Made by a program: the position numbers and the translations under genes. The notes under the pieces were generated by a model. It had not been told where the DNA came from, ran no database searches, and saw only the letters and a list, made by a program, of their open reading frames with translations. Positions 45,924-53,814 of a stretch of 64,000 bases of DNA are shown here, one piece after another; the stretch's first letter is position 1; each line of letters starts with the position of its first letter. Location of the stretch: assembly GCF_900182575.1 (NCBI RefSeq), contig NZ_FXSZ01000004.1:1-64000 (forward strand), in the 5' to 3' direction. This DNA is from Solitalea koreensis. Lineage in GTDB: Bacteria > Bacteroidota > Bacteroidia > Sphingobacteriales > Sphingobacteriaceae.

Positions 45924-46407
45924 TAACGCATTAATGGCTTCCAAACTCCTTTCTAAAGAAGAAGTAGCCAAAAAGATTTACACCTGGCGGTTTTTGGGTG
46001 ATAAAATAGTATTCACTAATGGGTGTTTCGACCTGTTGCATTTAGGTCATGTTGATTACCTTTCAAAAGCAGCCTCGTTAGGCCAACGCCTGGTAATAGG
46101 GTTAAATTCTGATTTTTCTACCAAAAATCTTAAAGGGAATAACAGGCCAATTCAAGACGAATACTCCCGCGCAATGTTATTAGCGTCTATGTTTTTTGTA
46201 GACGCGGTTGTATTGTTTGATGAAGCCACTCCTTTTGAATTGATCAAATTTATTCAGCCTGATGTATTGGTAAAAGGAAGTGATTATACCATCGATAAAA
46301 TAGTAGGCGCTGATATTGTAATGGCCAATGGTGGTGTCGTTAAAACCATTGATTACATTCCTGGTTATTCAACATCAGCAATTGAACAAAAAATTAAGGC
46401 GTTTTAA
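45916..46407 (+). CDS. rfaE2: D-glycero-beta-D-manno-heptose 1-phosphate adenylyltransferase
   Basis: 163 residues (152 if the internal ATG giving MASKLLSKEE is used). The nucleotidyltransferase signature TNGCFDLLHLGHVDYL with HLGH is clear, plus KGSDYTIDKIVGADIV and the end GYSTSAIEQKI. It activates heptose-1-phosphate to ADP-heptose for LPS core. The stand-alone second domain of HldE is usual in Bacteroidota. It overlaps the flippase gene by 8 nt. Confidence 0.92.
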   Translation: MYNNALMASKLLSKEEVAKKIYTWRFLGDKIVFTNGCFDLLHLGHVDYLSKAASLGQRLVIGLNSDFSTKNLKGNNRPIQDEYSRAMLLASMFFVDAVVLFDEATPFELIKFIQPDVLVKGSDYTIDKIVGADIVMANGGVVKTIDYIPGYSTSAIEQKIKAF

Positions 46408-46441
46408 TCTTAGGCGAGCGAGTTGTTCTCCATTTTTTTGA

Positions 46442-46801
46442 ATGATGAAAAGTATACAGGGCACATGGGTGCCGGTTGAAGCTGAACTGGCTGGTATAGG
46501 AATGTTGGATGAAAAACTGGATTCAACTATTTTAACAATCAGAGATGATTGTTATGCCGTTAGCAGTGGCGGCATGAGTGATATTGGTAAGATTAGTATA
46601 GGCACAGAACGTAATCCAATGACTATGAATATTACCGGAACTGAAGGAGCGAATGCTGACAAAATCATTCGGGCAATTTTCAAATTTGAACAAGAAGATC
46701 TGATTGTTTGTTATAATTTAAATGGGGGTGATCGTCCTCTTGAGTTTTCAACGCATCAGAGTACATTTCAATGCCTTGTAAGATATAGAAGAGCTCTTTG
46801 A
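46442..46801 (+). CDS. TIGR03067-domain protein
   Basis: 119 residues. The TIGR03067 pattern is visible: IQGTWVPVEAELAG at the start, TILTIRDDCYAV, NPMTMNITGTEG, and LIVCYNLNGGDRPLEF near the end. This is a small beta-barrel-like (lipocalin-type) domain without assigned function, best known from planctomycetes. No signal peptide. Its last codons form the left arm of a terminator hairpin. Confidence 0.8.
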   Translation: MMKSIQGTWVPVEAELAGIGMLDEKLDSTILTIRDDCYAVSSGGMSDIGKISIGTERNPMTMNITGTEGANADKIIRAIFKFEQEDLIVCYNLNGGDRPLEFSTHQSTFQCLVRYRRAL

Positions 46802-46812
46802 GCTCTTTTTTA
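46789..46812 (+). terminator. terminator hairpin overlapping the stop codon
   Basis: AAGAGCTC (46789-46796) lies in the last coding codons and pairs with GAGCTCTT (46800-46807) around a 3-nt loop that leads into TGA. TTTTT follows. The ribosome at the stop codon would cover the stem. Confidence 0.7.
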
Positions 46813-47024
46813 GTTTTAGTTGAATTTTTCAGTTTCTTAGAAAAGTAAACTGTTCAAATTCGATACTGAAGGTGGAAGGATTTATGTGTATATCGAATGT
46901 ACGAAGCTTATAGTATTGTTAAAGTTTTCAACTATTTTTTTGTAATTTAATATAGTTCGTGAACCGATTTTCAAAATAGTATATTTTTAAAGCTTGTATT
47001 AACGAAATAATCTTTTTTCGTTAT

Positions 47025-47032
47025 AAATTTGA
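47025..47032 (+). promoter_or_regulatory. -7 element upstream of the acyl-CoA dehydrogenase gene
   Basis: TAAATTTG matches TAnnTTTG, 44 nt before the chosen ATG. It overlaps the first codons of a longer in-frame extension, so it argues for the ATG at 47077. Confidence 0.55.
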
Positions 47033-47076
47033 CCTCCCAATCAATAAATTTCATTAACCAGAAAGAGAAGAGAGAT

Positions 47077-48216
47077 ATGAATTTTCAGCTTACAGAAGAA
47101 CACTTAATGATTCAGCAAGCCGCACGTGATTTTGCTCAGAATGAGTTAAAGCCAGGTGTTATTGAGCGCGATGAGCACCAAAAATTTCCTGCCGAGCAAG
47201 TGAAAAAATTAGGCGAATGGGGCTTTTTAGGAATGATGGTTGATCCTAAATACGGAGGGGCCGGCTTAGACGCGATTTCGTATGTATTGGTAATGGAAGA
47301 ACTTTCAAAGATTGATGCTTCGGTTTCAGTAGTAGTTTCTGTTAACAATTCCTTGGTATGTTATGGTTTGGAGTTATATGGTTCAGAAGAACAGAAGCAA
47401 AAATATTTGGTTCCGTTAGCTAAGGGAGAAATAATTGGTGCATTTTGTTTGTCGGAGCCGGAAGCAGGTTCGGATGCAACATCACAGCGAACAACCGCTA
47501 TTGACATGGGTGACCATTATTTATTGAATGGTACAAAAAACTGGATTACCAGTGGTAATTCAGCTTCGGTTTACTTAGTAATTGCACAAACTGATGTAGC
47601 CAAAGGTCATAAAGGAATTAACGCGTTTATTGTTGAAAAGGGAATGCCAGGTTTTACTGTTGGCCCTAAAGAAAATAAATTAGGAATTCGTGGTTCTGAT
47701 ACGCATTCACTTATGTTTACCGATGTAAAAGTTCCAAAAGAGAATCGTATTGGAGAAGATGGCTTCGGGTTTAAGTTTGCTATGAAAACGCTTGAAGGTG
47801 GCCGTATTGGTATCGCTTCGCAGGCATTGGGTATTGCTTCCGGAGCATATGAATTAGCCGTTCAGTATTCAAAAGAACGTAAAGCCTTTGGAAAACCAAT
47901 TTGTGATCACCAGGCTATTCAGTTTAAACTTGCAGATATGGCAACTGAAATTGAAGCCGCACGTATGCTGTGTCTTAAAGCTGCATGGTTAAAAGATAAT
48001 CATCAGCCTTACGCTCAAGCTAGTGCAATGGCCAAATTATTTGCATCAGAAGTGGCCATGAAAACAACAGTTGAGGCTGTTCAGGTACACGGTGGTTATG
48101 GTTATGTAAAAGAATATCATGTAGAACGTTTAATGCGTGATGCTAAGATTACACAAATCTATGAGGGTACTTCTGAGATTCAGAAAATTGTAATCTCACG
48201 GGAAGTATTGAAATAA
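47077..48216 (+). CDS. acyl-CoA dehydrogenase (short-chain type)
   Basis: 379 residues from ATG 47077 (MNFQLTEEHLMIQQAARDFA), preceded by AGAGAAGAGAGAT. Family signatures are GAFCLSEPEAGSDA and WITSGNSA for FAD binding, the C-terminal EAVQVHGGYGYVKEYHVERL and the catalytic Glu in IYEGTSEIQKIVISR. It oxidises acyl-CoA to enoyl-CoA with FAD, passing electrons to ETF. The closest functional class is butyryl-CoA or short-chain type; the precise chain length cannot be read. It is transcribed alone and followed by a terminator. Confidence 0.93.
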   Translation: MNFQLTEEHLMIQQAARDFAQNELKPGVIERDEHQKFPAEQVKKLGEWGFLGMMVDPKYGGAGLDAISYVLVMEELSKIDASVSVVVSVNNSLVCYGLELYGSEEQKQKYLVPLAKGEIIGAFCLSEPEAGSDATSQRTTAIDMGDHYLLNGTKNWITSGNSASVYLVIAQTDVAKGHKGINAFIVEKGMPGFTVGPKENKLGIRGSDTHSLMFTDVKVPKENRIGEDGFGFKFAMKTLEGGRIGIASQALGIASGAYELAVQYSKERKAFGKPICDHQAIQFKLADMATEIEAARMLCLKAAWLKDNHQPYAQASAMAKLFASEVAMKTTVEAVQVHGGYGYVKEYHVERLMRDAKITQIYEGTSEIQKIVISREVLK

Positions 48217-48237
48217 AGGATAAATCATTTTCGTAAC

Positions 48238-48274
48238 AAAAAAGCGGCAAGTTCCAACTCTGCCGCTTTTTTGT
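48238..48274 (+). terminator. terminator of the acyl-CoA dehydrogenase gene
   Basis: AAAAAAGCGGCA pairs with TGCCGCTTTTTT across an 11-nt loop. Confidence 0.85.
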
Positions 48275-48352
48275 TACCCCAAGCTCTTTGTTAAACTACT
48301 GAGTTGTAAATTTCGATTAAAGAGCAACCCCATGGTTTAAATGATAAATATT

Positions 48353-48360
48353 TACATTTG
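48353..48360 (+). promoter_or_regulatory. -7 element upstream of the TlpA lipoprotein gene
   Basis: TACATTTG fits TAnnTTTG, 29 nt before the start codon. No good -33 box is visible. Confidence 0.5.
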
Positions 48361-48389
48361 ACAAGCGTCACATTTAGGTTAATTAATGA

Positions 48390-49625
48390 ATGAAAAAAAG
48401 CTTTTTATTAGCGTTATCGGTTAGTTTATTGCTGCTGTCAAGCTGCAATAATTCTGAAAGTTTATTACAAGAAGGCCGTTGGAGAGCAACGCTTGAGACT
48501 AAATCAGGCAATGAAATTCCTTTTAATTTTGATGTCAAAAAAGATAGTGTAAGCGGTGAGCCGATTATTGAAATTATAAATGGAGACGAACGCTTAAGGG
48601 TAGATGACGTCTCTGTGAAAAATGATTCGATAGCTATTATAATGCCTTTTTTTGATTCTGAATTCAAAGCTGCTTTTGAAGGAGATCAGATTAAAGGACT
48701 TTGGGTAAAGCATCTTGCCTATAAAGATGTGGTGATGCCTTTCTCAGCAGAGCCCGACCAAGACTTCCGATTCTTTAAAGCTGGGACGAAGACTAGTTTT
48801 AATGCCACAGGCAGGTGGGCGGTGAATTTTTTTAGTGCCGAAGACAGTTCGCAGGCGGTAGGGGAGTTTGTTCAAAGTGAATCAAAGCTTGTCGGCACCT
48901 TTCTTACAACTACGGGCGATTACAGGTATTTGGAAGGAACGATTGCTGGGAATAATCTTTTTCTATCTTGTTTTGATGGCTCTCATGCTTATTTGTTTAC
49001 AGGTAAAATTGACTCCAATACAATTGTTAATGGTAAGTTTTATTCTGGTGCGGGGGGCGTTGAACAATGGTCGGCCGTTCGCAATCCAGCAGCGCAGCTT
49101 CCTGATGCATATTCTTTGACTAAGTTGAAACAGGGTTTAAAACGCCTTGATTTTGCTTACCCAGATCTAAATAAACAAATTGTATCAAGCAAGGATGAGC
49201 GCTTTAAAAACAAAGTGGTTATTGTACAATTGTTAGGTTCCTGGTGTCCTAACTGTATGGATGAAACCCGTTTCATGTCGGCATTTTATAAAGAGAATCA
49301 CACTCGAGGCTTTGAAGTGGTAGGTTTGGCATTTGAACGAACAACTGATTTTGATCGGTCGAAAAAAAATGTAGCAAACATTCAAAAGCGTTTCGAAGTT
49401 GGATATCCGCTATTAATTACCGATAAAACGAGTGATAAAAAACAGCGTGACGCTGCTTTGCCGGCGCTGGATCGAATTATGGGTTTTCCAACAACCATTA
49501 TTATTGATAAAAAAGGCCAGGTGCGAAAAATTCATACAGGGTTTTCGGGGCCGGGAACGGGTAAGCATTATACTGATTTTGTAAAAGAGTTTACGCAAAC
49601 GATCAATGAACTTCTAGCCGAATAA
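48390..49625 (+). CDS. TlpA-family thioredoxin lipoprotein with CPNC motif
   Basis: 411 residues. The lipobox LLSSCNNS puts the lipid Cys at about 19. Residues 25-255 are beta-rich (WRATLETKSGNEIPFNFD repeated as WAVNFFSAEDSSQAVGEF), the organisation of DUF4369-like sensor domains. The TlpA domain has VVIVQLLGSWCPNCMDETRF (CPNC near 286-289) and MGFPTTIIIDKKG. It is a membrane-anchored periplasmic disulfide reductase of unknown partner. It lies 29 nt before the M1 peptidase gene and is probably co-expressed. Confidence 0.86.
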   Translation: MKKSFLLALSVSLLLLSSCNNSESLLQEGRWRATLETKSGNEIPFNFDVKKDSVSGEPIIEIINGDERLRVDDVSVKNDSIAIIMPFFDSEFKAAFEGDQIKGLWVKHLAYKDVVMPFSAEPDQDFRFFKAGTKTSFNATGRWAVNFFSAEDSSQAVGEFVQSESKLVGTFLTTTGDYRYLEGTIAGNNLFLSCFDGSHAYLFTGKIDSNTIVNGKFYSGAGGVEQWSAVRNPAAQLPDAYSLTKLKQGLKRLDFAYPDLNKQIVSSKDERFKNKVVIVQLLGSWCPNCMDETRFMSAFYKENHTRGFEVVGLAFERTTDFDRSKKNVANIQKRFEVGYPLLITDKTSDKKQRDAALPALDRIMGFPTTIIIDKKGQVRKIHTGFSGPGTGKHYTDFVKEFTQTINELLAE

Positions 49626-49654
49626 TCAAACTTATTAATCTTGATACTTATAAA

Positions 49655-51805
49655 ATGAAAAAATCAATACTGTTATTTTCAGGCCTTTGCTATTTTCTGC
49701 TCTCCTGTTCAACAGCTAAGCATGTGGAATTGCCGGAGATGGTTGTAAAAGCTAATTCAAATGAAACGTTGGCTAAGGCCAATATAGATGAGGCGAGAAA
49801 ACCCTACATGGCGGCTTATACTAAAATCAATGATATTATTAATACTAAATTGGATTTAAGTTTTAACTGGGATAGTGCTTTTGTAAACGGATCTGCTACA
49901 ATTAAGCTAAAGCCTTATTTCTATCCAACTGATACGTTGAAATTAAGTGCAAAGGGTTTTCAAATTAAGCAAGTAGCATTGGTTACAGCATCAGGTAAAA
50001 TACCTCTGAGATATAGTTATAATGGTAAGTGTTTGAGTATCAATCTGGATAAAGCCTATGCCCGAAATGAGGAGTACACCGTGTTTGTTGAATACGTGGC
50101 AATGCCTAACAAAATAGTCACAAAAGGAAGCGAGGCAATCACTGCTGATAAAGGTCTTTATTTTATTAATAATGATGGTAAAATTAAGGATAAACCCAAA
50201 GAGATTTGGAGTCAAGGCGAAACGGAATCAAATTCATGCTGGTTTCCAACCATTGACGGTCCTCAGGAAAAAATGACTCAGGAGATTTCATTGACCGTCG
50301 ACAAAAAATACAATACGCTGTCAAACGGTTTAATGGTTGCTTCAAAAGATAATGGCAACGGTACTCGCACCGATACTTGGAAGCAGGATAAGCCACATAG
50401 TACCTATTTAACCATGATTGCTGTAGGTGATTTTGCTGTAGTAAAAGATAGATGGCGCAATATTGAAGTTAACTATTATGTTGAGCCTCAATATGAGAAA
50501 TACGCCAGGATGATTTTTGGAAATACTCCTGAGATGATTGAGTTTTACTCAAACCGTTTAGGCGTTGATTACCCATGGGATAAATACTCGCAAATAGTTG
50601 TGCGTGATTTTGTGTCGGGGGCGATGGAGAATACAACTGCAACAGTTCATTTTGATAAATTACAAATGGATGATCGCCAATATCTGGATGAGACGCATGA
50701 AGATATTATCTGCCATGAGTTATTCCATCATTGGTTTGGTGATTTGGTAACCTGTGAGTCATGGCCTAATCTGCCGCTTAACGAATCATTTGCAACCTAT
50801 GGAGAATACCTTTGGCTTGAACATAAATATGGAAGAGAAGAAGCCGATATACACGGGCAACTTGATCTGATTGCTTATTTAAACTCTCGAAAAGACTTTT
50901 CTAAAAAATTAATCCGCTTTGACGTTGCCGACAGGGAAGATATGTTCGATCTGGTAACCTACCAAAAAGGCGGACGCGTGTTGCATATGCTGCGTAAATA
51001 CGTGGGTGATGATGCTTTCTTTGCTGCATTGAAGCTTTATTTGGAACGCAGAAAATTCAATAATGCTGAAATAAATGACCTGCGTTTGGCTTTTGAAGAA
51101 GTTACGGGTGAAGACCTGAATTGGTTTTTTAACCAATGGTTTATGTCTTCAGGTCAACCCGACTTAAGTTTTGCATCAACTTATGATGCGGCGACTAAAA
51201 AGGTACAAATCAATGTAGCTCAACTTCAGGATTTCAAAACAATACCTTTATATCGTTTGCCGCTTGATGTTGATTTTTACGTTAGTGGAAAAGTAGAGCG
51301 CAAACGCATTCTGATTGACAAGGCCTCTCAGCAGTTTACCTTTGATTTTGACTCTAAACCTAATCTTGTCAACATTGATGCTGAAAAAATGCTTTTAGCT
51401 ACTAAACGTGAAGTGAAAGCCAATGAAGAGTGGATATTTCAATACAATAATGGCCCTCTTGTAATTGACAGATTGGATGCGCTACAAAATTTAAGCATAA
51501 ATCTAAGCGATACAAATGTGCAACAGGTATTTAAGGTTGCATTAAACGATAAGGCATGGGCTATTCGAATGGTTGCCATTCAAACTTTAGGTTCCTTGCC
51601 TGCTTCCGCAAAGGATACTTTTTACCCACTCTTGGTTGATAAGGCAAAAAATGACAAGAAATCAATCGTGCGCGCTACTGCAGTTTCAGGTATAGCTGCT
51701 ATGTATCCCGGTAAAAATAACAAGGCTCTGTTTCAACAAACGCTTACAGATAAATCTCCAATGGTTGAAGATGCTTCAAAAACGGCTTTGACAAAGGGTA
51801 AGTAG
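49655..51805 (+). CDS. M1-family aminopeptidase lipoprotein
   Basis: 716 residues. Lipobox FLLSCSTA, Cys at about 18. The catalytic region has the substrate motif SGAMENTTAT, zinc motif HELFHHW followed 18 residues later by NESFATY supplying the third ligand. C-terminal residues about 600-716 form HEAT-like helices (VRATAVSGIAAMYPG). M1 enzymes remove N-terminal amino acids from peptides. The lipoprotein signal puts it in the envelope, consistent with peptide scavenging. Confidence 0.92.
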   Translation: MKKSILLFSGLCYFLLSCSTAKHVELPEMVVKANSNETLAKANIDEARKPYMAAYTKINDIINTKLDLSFNWDSAFVNGSATIKLKPYFYPTDTLKLSAKGFQIKQVALVTASGKIPLRYSYNGKCLSINLDKAYARNEEYTVFVEYVAMPNKIVTKGSEAITADKGLYFINNDGKIKDKPKEIWSQGETESNSCWFPTIDGPQEKMTQEISLTVDKKYNTLSNGLMVASKDNGNGTRTDTWKQDKPHSTYLTMIAVGDFAVVKDRWRNIEVNYYVEPQYEKYARMIFGNTPEMIEFYSNRLGVDYPWDKYSQIVVRDFVSGAMENTTATVHFDKLQMDDRQYLDETHEDIICHELFHHWFGDLVTCESWPNLPLNESFATYGEYLWLEHKYGREEADIHGQLDLIAYLNSRKDFSKKLIRFDVADREDMFDLVTYQKGGRVLHMLRKYVGDDAFFAALKLYLERRKFNNAEINDLRLAFEEVTGEDLNWFFNQWFMSSGQPDLSFASTYDAATKKVQINVAQLQDFKTIPLYRLPLDVDFYVSGKVERKRILIDKASQQFTFDFDSKPNLVNIDAEKMLLATKREVKANEEWIFQYNNGPLVIDRLDALQNLSINLSDTNVQQVFKVALNDKAWAIRMVAIQTLGSLPASAKDTFYPLLVDKAKNDKKSIVRATAVSGIAAMYPGKNNKALFQQTLTDKSPMVEDASKTALTKGK

Positions 51806-51834
51806 CATATAAATAGATAAATACAAACAGGATG

Positions 51835-51865
51835 TTTTCAAAACAATAAATATTTATTATCTTTG
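51835..51865 (+). promoter_or_regulatory. promoter of the rimP-nusA-infB operon
   Basis: A -33-like TTTTC (51835-51839), an 18-nt spacer and -7 TATCTTTG (51858-51865). Transcription should start about 51871-51874. Confidence 0.6.
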
Positions 51866-51879
51866 CAACGCAAAAAGAG

Positions 51880-51905
51880 AAGAGGGGACATTGTCCCCTC
51901 TTTTG
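51880..51905 (+). terminator. leader hairpin with T-run before rimP (terminator or attenuator)
   Basis: GAGGGGAC (51882-51889) pairs with GTCCCCTC (51893-51900) around ATT; flanking AA/TT extends it, then TTTTGTTTATTTTG. It starts only about 10 nt into the predicted transcript. It could also be the terminator of the upstream peptidase gene. Confidence 0.7.
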
Positions 51906-51923
51906 TTTATTTTGAATTATAAG

Positions 51924-52391
51924 ATGAGCGCGATTGTAAACAGAATTACCAAACTTGTGGAAGAGAAGATTTCCGATGATGCGAATCTTTTTATTGTTGA
52001 TATAAAAGTATTGCCTAATAATAAGGTAATGATATTTGTTGACGGAGATAATGGTATTACGATTCAAAAGTGTGCTGAAATAAGTCGTCATGTGGGTTTT
52101 CATCTGGAAGAAGAGAATGTTATTGATCATGCCTATACCCTAGAGGTTTCTTCTCCCGGAATTGATTATCCATTGACTTTGCAAAGGCAGTTTTCTAAAA
52201 ACATTGGCCGGAACGTTCTTGTTAAGCTAGTTGATAACAATAAAAAAGAAGGTAAGTTGTTGGAGAATAGCGAAAACGGTATTAAAATTGAAGAAACAGT
52301 AAAAGAAAAAGGGAAAAAAGCTCAGCAGGTTGAAGTCGAAATTCCATTTTCTGAAATAAATGAAGTTAAAGTAACAATTAGCTTTAAATAA
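51924..52391 (+). CDS. rimP: ribosome maturation factor RimP
   Basis: 155 residues from ATG 51924 (MSAIVNRITKLVEEKI); the frame is open further upstream through the leader hairpin, which is not coding. RimP features are VMIFVDGDNGITIQKCAEIS and YTLEVSSPGIDYPL. It assists 30S subunit assembly in the cytoplasm. First gene of rimP-nusA-infB, the conserved order. Confidence 0.95.
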   Translation: MSAIVNRITKLVEEKISDDANLFIVDIKVLPNNKVMIFVDGDNGITIQKCAEISRHVGFHLEEENVIDHAYTLEVSSPGIDYPLTLQRQFSKNIGRNVLVKLVDNNKKEGKLLENSENGIKIEETVKEKGKKAQQVEVEIPFSEINEVKVTISFK

Positions 52392-52463
52392 AATATAGTA
52401 AAGACAATTGCAGCTAGATCATTCTAGCATGTTTTATCATAAATAATAACATTTTTTATAAAA

Positions 52464-53702
52464 ATGAGCAATATTAATTTGATTGACTCTTTCCAGGAGT
52501 TTAAGCAATTCAAAAACATCGACAGACCAACAATGATGAGCGTGTTGGAAGATGTTTTCAGAAGCATGTTGCGTAGAAAGTACGGCACTGACGAAAACTG
52601 CGATGTGATCGTGAATACCGAAAATGGTGACCTTGAAATCTGGCGCACACGTAAAGTAATGGAAGATGGTTTCTCAGAAGATGATGCACTTGAAGTGGAG
52701 ATTTCTGAAGCAAAAATCATTGATCCGGAACTGGAAGTGGGCGACGATGCGATTGAATTGGTAACGCTTGAAAGCTTTGGCCGCCGCGCTATTTTAGCTG
52801 CACGCCAAACCTTGGTTTCAAAAGTATTAGAACTGGAGAAAGACGAAATCTTCAAAAAATATAAAGACCGCGTAGGAGAAATCATTGTTGGAGAAGTATA
52901 TCAGGTTTGGAAAAAGGAACTAATGGTAATCGACGATGAAGGCAATGAATTAATTCTACCAAAAACAGAGCAAATTCCTGCCGATTTCTACAAAAAAGGG
53001 GATAGTATCCGAGCTGTAGTATTAAAGGTAGAAATGCTGAACAGCAATCCGCGTATCATTATTTCACGTATTGCTCCATCATTCTTACAGCGTCTGTTCG
53101 AACTTGAAGTGCCTGAAATTTTTGATGGACTGATTGTTATCAAGAAAATTGTGCGTGAACCAGGTGAGCGTGCTAAAGTTGCTGTTGAGTCGTTCGATGA
53201 TCGTATTGACCCTGTTGGCGCCTGTGTGGGTATGAAAGGTTCGCGTATTCATGGTATTGTTCGTGAATTACGTAATGAAAACATCGACGTTATCAATTAC
53301 ACCAATAACTCATCGTTGTATATTCAACGTGCTTTAAGTCCGGCTAAGATCACAACAATTAAGTTGGATGAGGTTCGTAAACACGCATCAGTGTTTTTGA
53401 ACCCTGATCAAGTATCCTTAGCTATTGGAAAAGGTGGCCATAATATAAAATTAGCAGGTAAGTTGACCGGTTATGAAATCGATGTGTACAGAGATACTAA
53501 AGATGAAGACGATGAGGACGTTGATTTGGAAGAATTCTCAGATGAAATCGAAAGCTGGATAATAGATGAGCTGAAATCCATCGGTTGTGATACCGCAAAA
53601 AGTGTACTTGAACTTACTGTTGACGAATTAGTAAAACGTACCGATCTGGAAGAAGAAACGGTGAAGGATGTTTTGTCGATTCTTCGTGCAGAATTCGAAT
53701 AA
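52464..53702 (+). CDS. nusA: transcription termination/antitermination factor NusA
   Basis: 412 residues. The N-terminal RNAP-binding domain is 1-125; an S1 domain follows (VGEIIVGEVYQVWKKE); KH1 and KH2 contain ACVGMKGSRIHGIVRELRNE and LAIGKGGHNIKLAGKLTG. The C-terminal part (ESWIIDELKSIG to the end) is a helix-hairpin-helix type domain rather than the two acidic repeats of E. coli NusA. It binds RNA polymerase and modulates pausing and termination. It lies 72 nt after rimP. Confidence 0.96.
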   Translation: MSNINLIDSFQEFKQFKNIDRPTMMSVLEDVFRSMLRRKYGTDENCDVIVNTENGDLEIWRTRKVMEDGFSEDDALEVEISEAKIIDPELEVGDDAIELVTLESFGRRAILAARQTLVSKVLELEKDEIFKKYKDRVGEIIVGEVYQVWKKELMVIDDEGNELILPKTEQIPADFYKKGDSIRAVVLKVEMLNSNPRIIISRIAPSFLQRLFELEVPEIFDGLIVIKKIVREPGERAKVAVESFDDRIDPVGACVGMKGSRIHGIVRELRNENIDVINYTNNSSLYIQRALSPAKITTIKLDEVRKHASVFLNPDQVSLAIGKGGHNIKLAGKLTGYEIDVYRDTKDEDDEDVDLEEFSDEIESWIIDELKSIGCDTAKSVLELTVDELVKRTDLEEETVKDVLSILRAEFE

Positions 53703-53705
53703 TAT

Positions 53706-53754
53706 CAAGCTGCTCAATAATAAGGGATAATACCATTAATTGTGGAGCAGCTTG
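53706..53754 (+). other. intercistronic stem-loop between nusA and infB
   Basis: A perfect 10-bp inverted repeat CAAGCTGCTC (53706-53715) and GAGCAGCTTG (53745-53754) with a 29-nt loop, four bases after the nusA stop. No T-run follows, so it is not an intrinsic terminator; an RNA processing or stability element is possible. Confidence 0.65.
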
Positions 53755-53814
53755 TGAAATAGTTTTCCTATTTTTACAAACGGAAACTCTCAGAATAAAT
53801 TTAACAAGAGCTGA

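Noticed and set aside
52424..52885. 153-codon antisense frame inside nusA
   Set aside because: Ser-rich shadow of the acidic NusA N-terminal domain with no independent motif.
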